Origin: Scatosoma sp045614565
GTDB taxonomy: Bacteria > Bacillota > Clostridia > Christensenellales > Borkfalkiaceae
Assembly: GCA_045614565.1 (NCBI GenBank)
Contig: JAZLDG010000009.1
Coordinates: 1-19,162, forward strand
Reading direction: 5' to 3'
DNA: 19,162 bases
Below the pieces are notes generated by a model. That model saw only the letters and a program-made list of their open reading frames with translations, had not been told where the DNA came from and ran no database searches. Of the stretch, positions 6,323-13,623 are shown piece after piece. A program made the translations under genes and the position numbers. Each line of letters starts with the position of its first letter. Position 1 is the stretch's first letter.

Positions 6323-7153
6323 ATGGCTATTAAAACGTATAAACCCACCTCCGCTGGTCGCCGTTTCGTAACGGTACTTACGAACGACGATTTGACCAAA
6401 GGTGCAAAGCCTGAAAAATCGCTTATGCACGACCAACGTCACAGCGGCGGCCGTAACAATATGGGCAGAATTACCACCAGACACATCGGCGGTGGTAACC
6501 GTAGAAAATATCGTATCATTGACTTCAAAAGACAAAAGGACGATATTCCCGCAACGGTACAAAGCATTCAGTACGATCCCAACAGAAGCGCGCACATCGC
6601 GCTCCTTGTGTACGCTGACGGCGTAAAGAGCTATATCCTTGCTCCCGTAGGTTTGAACGTAGGGGATAAGGTTATGAGTGGCGTAAACGCAGACATCAAA
6701 GTCGGCAACACGCTTCCCCTTGAAAATATCCCCGTAGGTACGATGGTACACAACATCGAGCTTACGCCGGGTAAGGGCGGTCAAATTGCGAGAAGTGCAG
6801 GTATCTCCGCGCAAATTATGGCTGTGGAAGGCAAGTACGCAACGATCCGTATGCCGAGTGGCGAAATGAGATATATCCTTCTCAAATGCCGCGCGACGAT
6901 CGGTCAAGTTGGTAACGTAGACCACGAGCTCGTATCGCTTGGTAAAGCAGGTAAAGCAAGATATCTTGGTTTGAGACCTGAAGTAAGAGGTTCGGTAATG
7001 AACCCCGTTGACCACCCTCACGGCGGTGGTGAAGGTAAGTCTCCGATCGGTCACGCCGGTCCTTTGACGCCTTGGGGTAAACCTGCTCTCGGTTATAAGA
7101 CCAGAAAGAAGAAGAATGCAACGAACAAGTTCATTCTCAAGAGAATTAACTAA
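6323..7153 (+). CDS. rplB: 50S ribosomal protein L2
   Basis: One of the most conserved 50S proteins, needed for subunit joining and peptidyl transferase integrity. It has 276 residues, the normal size. Seen are the N-terminal OB-like rRNA-binding region with RHIGGGNRRKYR (54-65), the SH3-like domain around residues 120-200, and NPVDHPHGGGEG (227-238) with His231 in the position of the functionally important E. coli His229. The tail KTRKKKNATNKFILKR is basic, as usual. SD AGGAGGAG (6309-6316) precedes the ATG by 6 nt. Confidence 0.98.
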   Translation: MAIKTYKPTSAGRRFVTVLTNDDLTKGAKPEKSLMHDQRHSGGRNNMGRITTRHIGGGNRRKYRIIDFKRQKDDIPATVQSIQYDPNRSAHIALLVYADGVKSYILAPVGLNVGDKVMSGVNADIKVGNTLPLENIPVGTMVHNIELTPGKGGQIARSAGISAQIMAVEGKYATIRMPSGEMRYILLKCRATIGQVGNVDHELVSLGKAGKARYLGLRPEVRGSVMNPVDHPHGGGEGKSPIGHAGPLTPWGKPALGYKTRKKKNATNKFILKRIN

Positions 7154-7168
7154 TCGGAGGGTTGAAAA

Positions 7169-7444
7169 ATGTCAAGAAGCGTTAAGAAAGGACCTTATGT
7201 CGAAGCAAAGCTTTTCAGCAGAATTCAAGCTATGAACGAATCGAACGAAAAGAAAGTTATTAAAACTTGGTCGAGAGCATCTACCATTTTCCCCGATTTC
7301 GTTGGACACACGATTGCCGTATACGACGGTCGTAAGCACGTTCCTGTATACGTGACGGAAGATATGATCGGTTGCAAGCTCGGTGAATTTGCGCCGACGA
7401 GAACGTTCCACGGTCATACGGCTAAAACGACGGGTGGCAAATAA
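7169..7444 (+). CDS. rpsS: 30S ribosomal protein S19
   Basis: 30S head protein near the A site and the S13 contact. The 91-residue product opens with SRSVKKGPYVEAKL and has KTWSRASTIFPDFVGHTIAVYDG (34-56) and GEFAPTRTFHGHT (77-89), all family signatures. SD CGGAGG (7155-7160) sits 8 nt before the ATG. rplV begins 14 nt after the stop, with its own SD starting in the stop codon. Confidence 0.98.
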   Translation: MSRSVKKGPYVEAKLFSRIQAMNESNEKKVIKTWSRASTIFPDFVGHTIAVYDGRKHVPVYVTEDMIGCKLGEFAPTRTFHGHTAKTTGGK

Positions 7445-7458
7445 GGAGATAAGAAACT

Positions 7459-7860
7459 ATGGCAACGAATATGAAGAAAAAAACGGAAAGGGTTGCGGCA
7501 AACAAAGAAAAGCGCCCTTACGCAGTCGCTAAATATATCAGAGTTTCCCCTTACAAGGTGAGAACGGTTCTCGCTTTGATTCGCGGAAAGAGCTATAAAG
7601 AAGCGAAAGCAATTCTTGATTACAGCGTAAACGGAAGCGCGTTGGCTGTAAAGAAAGTATTGATGAGCGCGGCGGCAAACGCAGAACACAATATGGGTAT
7701 GGACAAGAACGACTTGTACGTTGCGGAATGCTTTGCGGACGGCGGTCAAATGCTGAAAAGAATGCAACCCGTATCCAAGGGTAGAGGGCACGCAATCTTA
7801 AAGAGAACGAGCCACATCACCGTAATTTTAGACGTTAAGAAATTGGAAGGAGAAGTATAA
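7459..7860 (+). CDS. rplV: 50S ribosomal protein L22
   Basis: Binds all 23S domains and sends a hairpin into the exit tunnel beside L4. The core matches the family: KYIRVSPYKVRTVLALIRGK (30-49), ANAEHNMGMDKNDLYV (74-89) and the tunnel hairpin MQPVSKGRGHAILKRTSH (104-121). At 133 residues it is longer than the usual 110-115 because of a Lys-rich N-terminal extension of about 20 residues. SD AAGGAGAT (7443-7450) lies 8 nt before this ATG and supports the long form. An internal ATG at codon 5 lacks such spacing. The rpsC SD lies within its last codons. Confidence 0.97.
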   Translation: MATNMKKKTERVAANKEKRPYAVAKYIRVSPYKVRTVLALIRGKSYKEAKAILDYSVNGSALAVKKVLMSAAANAEHNMGMDKNDLYVAECFADGGQMLKRMQPVSKGRGHAILKRTSHITVILDVKKLEGEV

Positions 7861-7862
7861 CA

Positions 7863-8528
7863 ATGGGACAGAAAGTTAATCCTCACGGTTTGAGAGTCGG
7901 CGTTATCACGGGTTGGAACACCACTTGGTATGCAGATAAAAAAGAATTCTCCAAATTCCTTAAAGAAGACAACGTAATCCGTACCTTCCTTAAAAAGAAG
8001 TACTATGCTGCGGCTGTTAGCAAAATCCTTATCGAGAGAGCGGCAACGAGAATTGTCGTAACCATTTACACGGCTCGTCCCGGCGTTATCATCGGTAAAG
8101 GCGGCGCGGAAATCGAAGTTATCAAGAAAGATCTTGCAAAACTTACGAACGGTAAAGCAGTCAGCATCAACATTACGGAAGTAAGAAAGCCCGATTGCGA
8201 CGCGCAACTCGTAGCGGAAGGCGTTGCAGCGCAGCTTGAAAAGCGTATGTCTTTTAGACGTTGTATGAAGCAGGCTATCGGCCGTTCGATGAGAGCGGGC
8301 GTAAAAGGCATCAAAATGATGGTCAGCGGCCGTCTTGACGGTGCGGAAATCGCAAGAAGCGAACATTATCACGAAGGTTCGATTCCCCTTCAAACGCTTC
8401 GTGCGGATATTGATTACGGTTTTGCGGAAGCGCATACCACCTTCGGTATGATCGGCGTTAAGTGCTGGATCTACAAGGGTGAAGTTATCAAAGCTGCGAA
8501 GAAAGCCGTAGAAGGAGGCGAACAGTAA
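7863..8528 (+). CDS. rpsC: 30S ribosomal protein S3
   Basis: Part of the mRNA entry channel of the 30S subunit, with helicase activity shared with S4 and S5. The 221 residues comprise MGQKVNPHGLRVGV at the start, a type II KH domain with VIIGKGGAEIE (75-85), and the C-terminal S3 domain with MVSGRLDGAEIAR. It ends in EGGEQ. Those codons contain AAGGAGG (8512-8518), the SD of rplP, whose ATG shares the last base of this stop codon (TAATG). The tail sequence therefore seems dictated by the next gene's SD. Confidence 0.98.
   Translation: MGQKVNPHGLRVGVITGWNTTWYADKKEFSKFLKEDNVIRTFLKKKYYAAAVSKILIERAATRIVVTIYTARPGVIIGKGGAEIEVIKKDLAKLTNGKAVSINITEVRKPDCDAQLVAEGVAAQLEKRMSFRRCMKQAIGRSMRAGVKGIKMMVSGRLDGAEIARSEHYHEGSIPLQTLRADIDYGFAEAHTTFGMIGVKCWIYKGEVIKAAKKAVEGGEQ
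8512..8518 (+). promoter_or_regulatory. SD of rplP embedded in the rpsC coding end
   Basis: AAGGAGG lies 9 nt before the rplP ATG (8528) and encodes part of the S3 tail EGGEQ. It implies coupled translation of S3 and L16. Confidence 0.88.
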
Positions 8529-8977
8529 TGTTAATTCCCAAGAGAGTAAAAAGACGTAGACAACATCGTGGTACGATGAAAGGCAAGGCTACGAAGGGTA
8601 ACGTAATTGCTTACGGCGAATACGGCTTGGTTTCCGAAGAACTCGGCTGGATCAAATCCAACCAAATCGAAGCAGCCCGTATCGCAATGACGAGATTCAT
8701 CAAGCGTGGCGGTAAAGTATGGATCGACATCTTCCCCCACAAGCCTATCACGAAGAAGCCCGCTGAAACGCGTATGGGTTCCGGTAAAGGTTCGGTTGAA
8801 TACTGGGTAGCCGTAGTTAAACCCGGCCGCGTAATGTTTGAAATGGCAGGCGTAAGCGAAGAAGTAGCAAGAGAAGCAATGCGTCTTGCGGCGCACAAGC
8901 TTCCCGTAAAGTGCAAGTTTGTTAAGAAAGAAGTCGTTGCGGCAGCTCCCGAAACGGCAGAAGGCGGTGAACAATAA
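8528..8977 (+). CDS. rplP: 50S ribosomal protein L16
   Basis: Late-assembling 50S protein beside the A-site tRNA elbow. The 149 residues contain the N-terminal MLIPKRVKRRRQHRG, FGEYGL-like AYGEYGLVSEELGW (28-41), RGGKVWIDIFPHKP (60-73) and ETRMGSGKGSVEYWVAVVKPG (81-101). The usual end after KFVKK is extended by an Ala/Glu-rich tail, EVVAAAPETAEGGEQ. The final GGEQ repeats the end of S3, and here too the codons form the next SD (AAGGCGGTGA, 8961-8970). The start overlaps rpsC and the stop overlaps rpmC by one base each. Confidence 0.98.
   Translation: MLIPKRVKRRRQHRGTMKGKATKGNVIAYGEYGLVSEELGWIKSNQIEAARIAMTRFIKRGGKVWIDIFPHKPITKKPAETRMGSGKGSVEYWVAVVKPGRVMFEMAGVSEEVAREAMRLAAHKLPVKCKFVKKEVVAAAPETAEGGEQ
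8961..8970 (+). promoter_or_regulatory. SD of rpmC embedded in the rplP coding end
   Basis: AAGGCGGTGA matches the anti-SD with one interruption and lies 6 nt before the rpmC ATG at 8977, which shares one base with the rplP stop. It encodes part of the L16 tail EGGEQ. Confidence 0.8.
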
Positions 8978-9171
8978 TGAAAGCGAAAGAAGTAAAAGAA
9001 ATGACGAGCGAAGAACTCGTTGCAAAGCTCGCGGAGCTTAAAGGCGAACTTTTCAACCTTCGTTTCCGTTTGGCGTCCGGTCAGCTTGAAAACCCCGTTT
9101 CCATCAGAACCTGCAAGAGAGATATCGCTCGCGTAAACACGGAAATCCGTGCGAGAGAACTCAAAGCGTAA
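8977..9171 (+). CDS. rpmC: 50S ribosomal protein L29
   Basis: Small helical-hairpin protein near the exit tunnel, next to L23. The 64 residues show MTSEELVAKLAELKGELFNLRF (9-30) and the conserved GQLENPVSIRTCKRDIARV (35-53). The start overlaps the rplP stop (TAATG), so translation is likely coupled. rpsQ follows after 17 nt. Confidence 0.97.
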   Translation: MKAKEVKEMTSEELVAKLAELKGELFNLRFRLASGQLENPVSIRTCKRDIARVNTEIRARELKA

Positions 9172-9188
9172 AATCGGAGGACAGCATT

Positions 9189-9443
9189 ATGGAAAGAAAT
9201 TTGAGAAAAGAAAGAGTCGGTCTTGTTGTATCCGATAAAATGGATAAGACGGTGGTCGTGCTTATCAGTGATAAGAGCAAGCACCCGCTTTACAAAAAGA
9301 CCATTACGAAGAGCAAGCGTATTAAGGCGCACGACGAAAACAACGAATGTGGCGTAGGCGATAAAGTACGCATCGTCGAGACGAGAAAGCTCAGCAAGGA
9401 CAAGAACTGGCGCGTTGCTGAAATCGTCGAGAAAGCGAAGTAA
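9189..9443 (+). CDS. rpsQ: 30S ribosomal protein S17
   Basis: OB-fold 30S protein that binds 16S rRNA early in assembly. The 84 residues carry KERVGLVVSDKMDKTVVV (7-24), HPLYKKTITKSKRIKAHDE (32-50) and the signature GDKVRIVETRKLSKDKNWRV (57-76). SD CGGAGGA (9175-9181) lies 7 nt before the ATG. Family size and operon place are as expected. Confidence 0.98.
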   Translation: MERNLRKERVGLVVSDKMDKTVVVLISDKSKHPLYKKTITKSKRIKAHDENNECGVGDKVRIVETRKLSKDKNWRVAEIVEKAK

Positions 9444-9463
9444 TTAAAGGAGAGTAAAAAGTT

Positions 9464-9832
9464 ATGATACAACCTCAATCGAGATTGAAAGCAGCCGATA
9501 ACAGCGGCGCAAAAGAATTGATGTGCATCAGAGTACTTGGCGGCTCCTTCCGTAAGACGGGCAACATCGGCGACGTAATCGTAGCATCCGTAAAGACGGC
9601 TACGCCGGGCGGCGCAGTAAAGAAAGGCGATGTTGTTAAAGCAGTCATCGTAAGAAGCGCAAAAGGCATTAGAAGAGCGGACGGTACTTTCGTTAAATTC
9701 GACGAAAATGCAGCCGTAATCATCGATAACCAAAAACAACCCAAGGGTACGCGTATCTTTGGGCCGATCGCGAGAGAATTGAGAGATAAAGACTATATGA
9801 AGATTATCTCCCTTGCTCCCGAAGTTCTGTAA
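9464..9832 (+). CDS. rplN: 50S ribosomal protein L14
   Basis: 50S interface protein that contacts 16S rRNA (bridge B8) and is bound by the silencing factor RsfS. The 122 residues match the family length exactly, with MIQPQSRLKAADNSGAKEL (1-19), CIRVLGGS (21-28), GDVIVASVK (36-44) and the end RIFGPIARELRDKDYMKIISLAPEVL. SD AAAGGAG (9446-9452) sits 11 nt upstream. rplX follows after 21 nt. Confidence 0.98.
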   Translation: MIQPQSRLKAADNSGAKELMCIRVLGGSFRKTGNIGDVIVASVKTATPGGAVKKGDVVKAVIVRSAKGIRRADGTFVKFDENAAVIIDNQKQPKGTRIFGPIARELRDKDYMKIISLAPEVL

Positions 9833-9853
9833 TTTGTCAGGAGGACTAAAACA

Positions 9854-10273
9854 ATGAACGTAAAAGTAAATGATAACGTACTTGTAATTGCCGGTAAAGA
9901 CAAAGGCGTACAGGGAAAAGTCCTTGCCACGTCCCCTAAGGCAAATACGGTAGTCGTTGAGGGTGTTCGCATTCAAAAGAAGCACGAAAAGGCAAGAAAA
10001 GCGAACGAAACGAGTAAAATCGTGGAAGTACCCGGACCTATCGACGCGTCCAACGTAAAAGTCGTTTGCCCTACCTGCGGTAAAGCGGTTAGAGTAAAGC
10101 ACGCGGTCGTAGACGGCAAGAAAGTGAGAGTATGCGCATGCGGCGCAGTTCTCGATAAAGCGTATTCCAAGAAAGCTGCTGCGAAAGCGGCTGCTGCGGC
10201 GGAAGAAGCGCCTAAGAAGAGAACGAGAAAGCGCGCGGCGAAGGCTACCACCGAAACCACGGAAAACAATTAA
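9854..10273 (+). CDS. rplX: 50S ribosomal protein L24 with unusual C-terminal tail
   Basis: Initiator of 50S assembly near the exit tunnel. Residues 1-65 hold the KOW domain (NDNVLVIAGKDKGVQGKVL, 7-25). A zinc-ribbon-like part follows, with CPTC (72-75) and CAC (94-96). Firmicutes L24 proteins that keep this ribbon normally have CxxC in both knuckles, so the second is one residue short. After LDK (100-102), where the family ends, a tail of about 36 residues rich in Ala, Lys, Arg and Thr continues to residue 139. The tail is in frame, ends at a proper stop, and has the SD of rplE behind it. SD AGGAGGA (9839-9845) precedes the start. Confidence 0.97.
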   Translation: MNVKVNDNVLVIAGKDKGVQGKVLATSPKANTVVVEGVRIQKKHEKARKANETSKIVEVPGPIDASNVKVVCPTCGKAVRVKHAVVDGKKVRVCACGAVLDKAYSKKAAAKAAAAAEEAPKKRTRKRAAKATTETTENN

Positions 10274-10287
10274 CGAGGTGAGTTAAG

Positions 10288-10845
10288 ATGGCAGAAAAAG
10301 TATATAAGAGCAGAGTAAAAGAAAAGTACGAAAAAGAAGTCGTACCTTACTTGATGAAAAAGTTCGGATACAAATCCGTTATGCAATGCCCGAAGCTCGT
10401 TAAGATTGTTATCAATACGGGTTTAGGCGACATCAAAGACAACGCGAAATCCATCCAGATGACGGAAAACGAAATCAAGATGATTTCCGGTCAACAGCCC
10501 ATTCTCACGAAAGCGAAGAAATCCGTTGCAAACTTCAAAGTAAGAGAAGGTCAGACGGTTGGTATTAAAGTAACTCTTCGCGGCGACAGAATGTATAGCT
10601 TCTACGACAAGTTCGTATCCATCGCGCTTCCCAGACTCCGCGACTTCCGCGGTGTATCGGATAAAGCGTTCGACGGACGCGGCAACTACTCGGTGGGCTT
10701 GAAAGAACAACTGATCTTTCCTGAAATCACCTACGATCAGGTTGATAAAATCAGAGGTATGGACGTTGCCATCGTCACCACCGCGAACACGGACGAAGAG
10801 GCAAGAGAGTTGCTCCGCGCACTCGGAATGCCTTTCAAGAAGTAA
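10288..10845 (+). CDS. rplE: 50S ribosomal protein L5
   Basis: Binds 5S rRNA and forms intersubunit bridge B1b with S13. The 185 residues include YEKEVVPYLMKKFGYKSVMQ (14-33), the loop ISGQQPILTKAKKSVANFKVREG (66-88), DKFVSIALPRLRDFRG (110-125) and the end ARELLRALGMPFKK. The size is close to the usual 179. SD GAGGTGA (10275-10281) lies 6 nt before the ATG. rpsZ follows after 13 nt with its SD starting in this stop codon. Confidence 0.98.
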   Translation: MAEKVYKSRVKEKYEKEVVPYLMKKFGYKSVMQCPKLVKIVINTGLGDIKDNAKSIQMTENEIKMISGQQPILTKAKKSVANFKVREGQTVGIKVTLRGDRMYSFYDKFVSIALPRLRDFRGVSDKAFDGRGNYSVGLKEQLIFPEITYDQVDKIRGMDVAIVTTANTDEEARELLRALGMPFKK

Positions 10846-10858
10846 GGAGAAACGAACT

Positions 10859-11044
10859 ATGGCAAAGAAGTCAATGATCAATAAACAGCAAAAGACGCCC
10901 AAGTTCTCTACGAGAGCTTACACGAGATGCACGATTTGCGGAAGACCGCACGCGGTTTTGAGAAAGTACGGTGTATGCCGTATTTGCTTCCGTAACCTTG
11001 CGTACAAGGGAGAAATTCCCGGCGTTAAAAAGTCGAGCTGGTAA
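10859..11044 (+). CDS. rpsZ: 30S ribosomal protein S14, zinc (short) type
   Basis: Zinc-binding form of S14 in the 30S head. It has 61 residues, the short type found in most Firmicutes, with Cys24-x2-Cys27 and Cys40-x2-Cys43 as the zinc ligands and the end GVKKSSW. The open frame reaches further upstream into rplE, but SD AAGGAGA (10844-10850) 8 nt before ATG 10859 fixes the start. The zinc-free paralogue, if the genome has one, is not in this window. Confidence 0.98.
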   Translation: MAKKSMINKQQKTPKFSTRAYTRCTICGRPHAVLRKYGVCRICFRNLAYKGEIPGVKKSSW

Positions 11045-11059
11045 TAGGAGGTAAGAGAA

Positions 11060-11449
11060 ATGACAGATCCTATCGCAGATATGCTTACAAGAATTAGAAA
11101 CGCGATCACGGCAAGAAAGGAAACGGTGGAAATTCCCGCTTCCAACGAAAAGAAAGCCATCGCTGAAATCCTCGCTAACGAGGGTTGGGTTAAAGACGTT
11201 AAAATCGTAGAAGACGGTTATAACGGAAAGATCGCTATTACGCTTAAATACAACGACAAGAAATGTGTTATCAGCGGTTTGCAAAGAGTATCCAAGCCCG
11301 GCTTGCGTACGTATGCAGGCGTTGCTAATATGCCCAGAGTCCTTGGCGGTTTCGGAACGGTTATCCTTTCTACGAACAAGGGTATTATGACGGGTAAGAA
11401 AGCAAAGGCAGCCAACGTTGGCGGCGAAGTCCTTTGCTACGTTTGGTAA
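11060..11449 (+). CDS. rpsH: 30S ribosomal protein S8
   Basis: Primary 16S rRNA binder of the central domain. In E. coli it represses the spc operon by binding the rplE region. The 129 residues show TDPIADMLTRIRNA (2-15), SNEKKAIAEILANEGW (28-43), RVSKPGLRTYAG (76-87) and the near-universal end GGEVLCYVW. SD TAGGAGGT (11045-11052) lies directly after the rpsZ stop and 7 nt before the ATG. Confidence 0.98.
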   Translation: MTDPIADMLTRIRNAITARKETVEIPASNEKKAIAEILANEGWVKDVKIVEDGYNGKIAITLKYNDKKCVISGLQRVSKPGLRTYAGVANMPRVLGGFGTVILSTNKGIMTGKKAKAANVGGEVLCYVW

Positions 11450-11464
11450 GGGAGGTGCAGGCAA

Positions 11465-12013
11465 ATGTCGAGAATCGGTAAAATGCCCATCGCAATCCCT
11501 GCGGGCGTAACGGTAGATTTCAAAGACGGTATCGTAACCGTTAAAGGACCGAAAGGTACTTTGGCGAGAGAAATCGTCGGCAACATCGGTATTGAAACGG
11601 AAGGCACGAACCTTGTGTTGAAAGCTTTGGACGATGCTGCGGATACGAATGCAAAACACGGCCTTTATAGAGCGCTTTTGAACGGTATGGTTACGGGCGT
11701 AACCAACGGTTTCGTAAAGACGTTGGAAGTAAAAGGCGTAGGTTGGAAAGCGGCGGTACAAGGTAACAAGCTTGTCTTGAACGTTGGTTTCTCCCACCCC
11801 GTGGAAGTAATCGCACCCGATGGTATCAAGTTTGAATGTCCCACTTTGACGGAAGTAAACGTTTGCGGTATCAGCAAAGAACTCGTTGGTCAAATTGCGG
11901 CGAACATCAGAGCGATTCGTGTTCCCGAACCTTACCACGGATACGGTATTCGCTATAAGGGCGAAAACGTAGAACACAAAGAAGGTAAGACTTCCGGTAA
12001 AGGCAAGAAATAA
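11465..12013 (+). CDS. rplF: 50S ribosomal protein L6
   Basis: Two-domain 50S protein near the factor-binding site and the sarcin-ricin loop. The 182 residues carry MSRIGKMPIAIPAGV (1-15), VKGPKGTL (26-33), LEVKGVGWKAAVQGNKLVL (87-105), GFSHPV (108-113) and the C-terminal signature IRVPEPYHGYGIRYKGE. A Lys-rich tail ends the protein. SD GGGAGGTG (11450-11457) follows the rpsH stop at once. Confidence 0.98.
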   Translation: MSRIGKMPIAIPAGVTVDFKDGIVTVKGPKGTLAREIVGNIGIETEGTNLVLKALDDAADTNAKHGLYRALLNGMVTGVTNGFVKTLEVKGVGWKAAVQGNKLVLNVGFSHPVEVIAPDGIKFECPTLTEVNVCGISKELVGQIAANIRAIRVPEPYHGYGIRYKGENVEHKEGKTSGKGKK

Positions 12014-12026
12014 GGAGCGTTAAAGT

Positions 12027-12410
12027 ATGATTACGAAAATTGATAAAAATGCAGTCAGACAAAGACGCCACGCACGCGTCAGAAAGACGGTGATCGGTAC
12101 GGCGGAAGCACCCCGTATGAACGTGTATAGAAGCCTTAACCACATTTACGTACAGGTAATTGACGATAGAGCAGGCAACGAAAAGGGCGGCGTTACGATT
12201 GCAGCAGCGTCCACGATGGACAAAGCGGTAAAGGAAAAGATCGTAGGCTTGAACAAGACGGATGCGGCGAAAGTCGTTGGCGCGGTTGCTGCTGAAAGAG
12301 CGATGGCAAAAGGCGTTCAAACGGTAGTATTCGACAGAGGCGGCTATCTTTACACGGGACGTGTGAAGGCGGTTGCGGACGGCGCGAGAGAAGCCGGACT
12401 TAAATTTTAA
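12027..12410 (+). CDS. rplR: 50S ribosomal protein L18
   Basis: Binds 5S rRNA together with L5 on the central protuberance. The 127 residues include RQRRHARVRK (11-20), APRMNVYRSLNHIYVQVIDD (28-47), a middle KTDAAKVVGAVAAERA (77-92) and VFDRGGYLYTGRVKAVADGAREAGLKF at the end. SD AAGGAG directly follows the rplF stop. The last stop-codon bases are also the first bases of the rpsE SD. Confidence 0.98.
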   Translation: MITKIDKNAVRQRRHARVRKTVIGTAEAPRMNVYRSLNHIYVQVIDDRAGNEKGGVTIAAASTMDKAVKEKIVGLNKTDAAKVVGAVAAERAMAKGVQTVVFDRGGYLYTGRVKAVADGAREAGLKF

Positions 12411-12422
12411 GGAGTGGGCATT

Positions 12423-12950
12423 ATGGCAGACGAAAAGAGAGAAAGAAGACCTCAAAGAAGACAAGCTGAAGACGACGGTCTTATTAAGAAACTTATTGAA
12501 GTCAATCGCGTAACGAAAGTTGTAAAGGGCGGTAAAAATATGCGCTTTGCTGCGCTCGTTATCGTCGGCGACGGCAAGGGTAAGATCGGCGTTGCTACGG
12601 GTAAAGCGAAAGAAGTTCCCGAAGCAATCGAAAAAGCTACTTTGAGAGCGAAAAAGAATATGGTTTCCGTATCTATCGTTGACGGCACCATTCCCCATCA
12701 AGTTATCGGCGTATTCGGTCGTGGCAGAGTGCTTATGATGCCTGCAAGCGAAGGTACCGGTGTTATCGCGGGCGGTCCCGTTCGTGCGGTTATGGAAGCA
12801 GTAGGTATCAAGAATATCAGAACGAAATCGCACGGCAGTCAAAACGCAGGTAACTGCGTAAAAGCAGCGATCGAAGGTTTGAAAGAATTGAAGTCGATTG
12901 AAGAAGTTGCAGCGCTTCGCGGTAAGACCGTAGAAGAAATCCGCAGCTAA
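12423..12950 (+). CDS. rpsE: 30S ribosomal protein S5
   Basis: 30S protein at the mRNA entry with roles in fidelity. The product has 175 residues from ATG 12423, with a basic N-terminus, the dsRBD-like domain with VTKVVKGGKNMRFAALVIVG (33-52) and GDGKGKIGVATGKAKEVPEA (52-71), and the C-terminal domain with GTGVIAGGPVRAV. A GTG at 12414 would add three residues but lies inside the SD itself (AAGGAG, 12409-12414). ATG 12423, 8 nt beyond that SD, is the better start. Confidence 0.97.
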   Translation: MADEKRERRPQRRQAEDDGLIKKLIEVNRVTKVVKGGKNMRFAALVIVGDGKGKIGVATGKAKEVPEAIEKATLRAKKNMVSVSIVDGTIPHQVIGVFGRGRVLMMPASEGTGVIAGGPVRAVMEAVGIKNIRTKSHGSQNAGNCVKAAIEGLKELKSIEEVAALRGKTVEEIRS

Positions 12951-12969
12951 AAAACGGAGGAACAAGAAA

Positions 12970-13149
12970 ATGGCAAAGATTAAAGTTACGCTCGTAAAGA
13001 GCACGATCGGGCAAGTTGAAGCGAACAAAGCAACGGTTCAAGCGCTCGGACTTAAAAAAATCCGTTCTTCCAAAGAACTTGACGACACCCCCGCAATCCG
13101 CGGTATGGTGGAAAAGGTTAAACACCTTGTCAAAGTAGAAAACGTTTAA
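12970..13149 (+). CDS. rpmD: 50S ribosomal protein L30
   Basis: Small 50S protein of 59 residues. MAKIKVTLVKSTIG (1-14), ATVQALGLKKIRSSKEL (21-37) and DTPAIRGMVEKVKHLVKVE (39-57) are standard L30 features. SD CGGAGGA (12955-12961) lies 8 nt upstream. The usual place between rpsE and rplO confirms it. The reading frame is intact from start to TAA. Confidence 0.97.
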   Translation: MAKIKVTLVKSTIGQVEANKATVQALGLKKIRSSKELDDTPAIRGMVEKVKHLVKVENV

Positions 13150-13160
13150 GGAGATTTATT

Positions 13161-13607
13161 ATGAGAATAGATACCCTTTCTCCCGCAGAGGGAGCAACCA
13201 AAGCGGTAAAAAGACTTGGCCGCGGTATTGGTTCCGGTACGGGTAAGACTTCCGGTAAGGGCCACAAAGGTCAATGGGCGCGTAGCGGTGGCGGTGTTCG
13301 CCCCGGTTTTGAAGGCGGTCAAATGCCTATCGCGCGTCGCGTACCGAAGAGAGGTTTTAACCATAACGGTAAGAAAGAATACGTGATCATTAACGTTGGC
13401 GCACTTGCGGATATCCCCGCAGGTACGGTCGTTGATTACGGGTTCGTTATGGAAAACGGTCTTGCAAAAGCCGTTAAGAATAACTGCGGACTTAAAGTTT
13501 TGGGTAATGGCGAACTCAACGTTGCGCTCACCGTAAAAGCGGCGAAATTCTCCGCTTCCGCAAAGGCTGCTATCGAAGCAGCCAAGGGAACGGCGGAAAC
13601 CCTTTAA
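13161..13607 (+). CDS. rplO: 50S ribosomal protein L15
   Basis: Late 50S assembly protein with a long basic N-terminal extension that threads through 23S rRNA. The 148 residues show RLGRGIGSGTGKTSGKGHKG (18-37), SGGGVRPGFEGGQMPIARRVPKRG (about 42-65) and a globular C-terminal half ending in the Ala-rich helix AKAAIEAAKGTAETL. SD AAGGAGAT (13148-13155) follows the rpmD stop. A structured 147-nt gap separates it from secY. Confidence 0.98.
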   Translation: MRIDTLSPAEGATKAVKRLGRGIGSGTGKTSGKGHKGQWARSGGGVRPGFEGGQMPIARRVPKRGFNHNGKKEYVIINVGALADIPAGTVVDYGFVMENGLAKAVKNNCGLKVLGNGELNVALTVKAAKFSASAKAAIEAAKGTAETL

Positions 13608-13623
13608 CGAATAAAATCGTACC

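Noticed and set aside
10742..10858. Upstream extension of the S14 frame
   Set aside because: It overlaps rplE in another frame, and the SD at 10844-10850 points to ATG 10859; the 61-residue product is the normal short S14.
10871..11977. 368-codon open frame on the minus strand
   Set aside because: Shadow of rpsZ, rpsH and rplF; no family likeness and no SD or promoter.
12414..12422. GTG start adding three residues to S5
   Set aside because: The GTG lies within the SD of rpsE; ATG 12423 has correct 8-nt spacing and gives the normal N-terminus.
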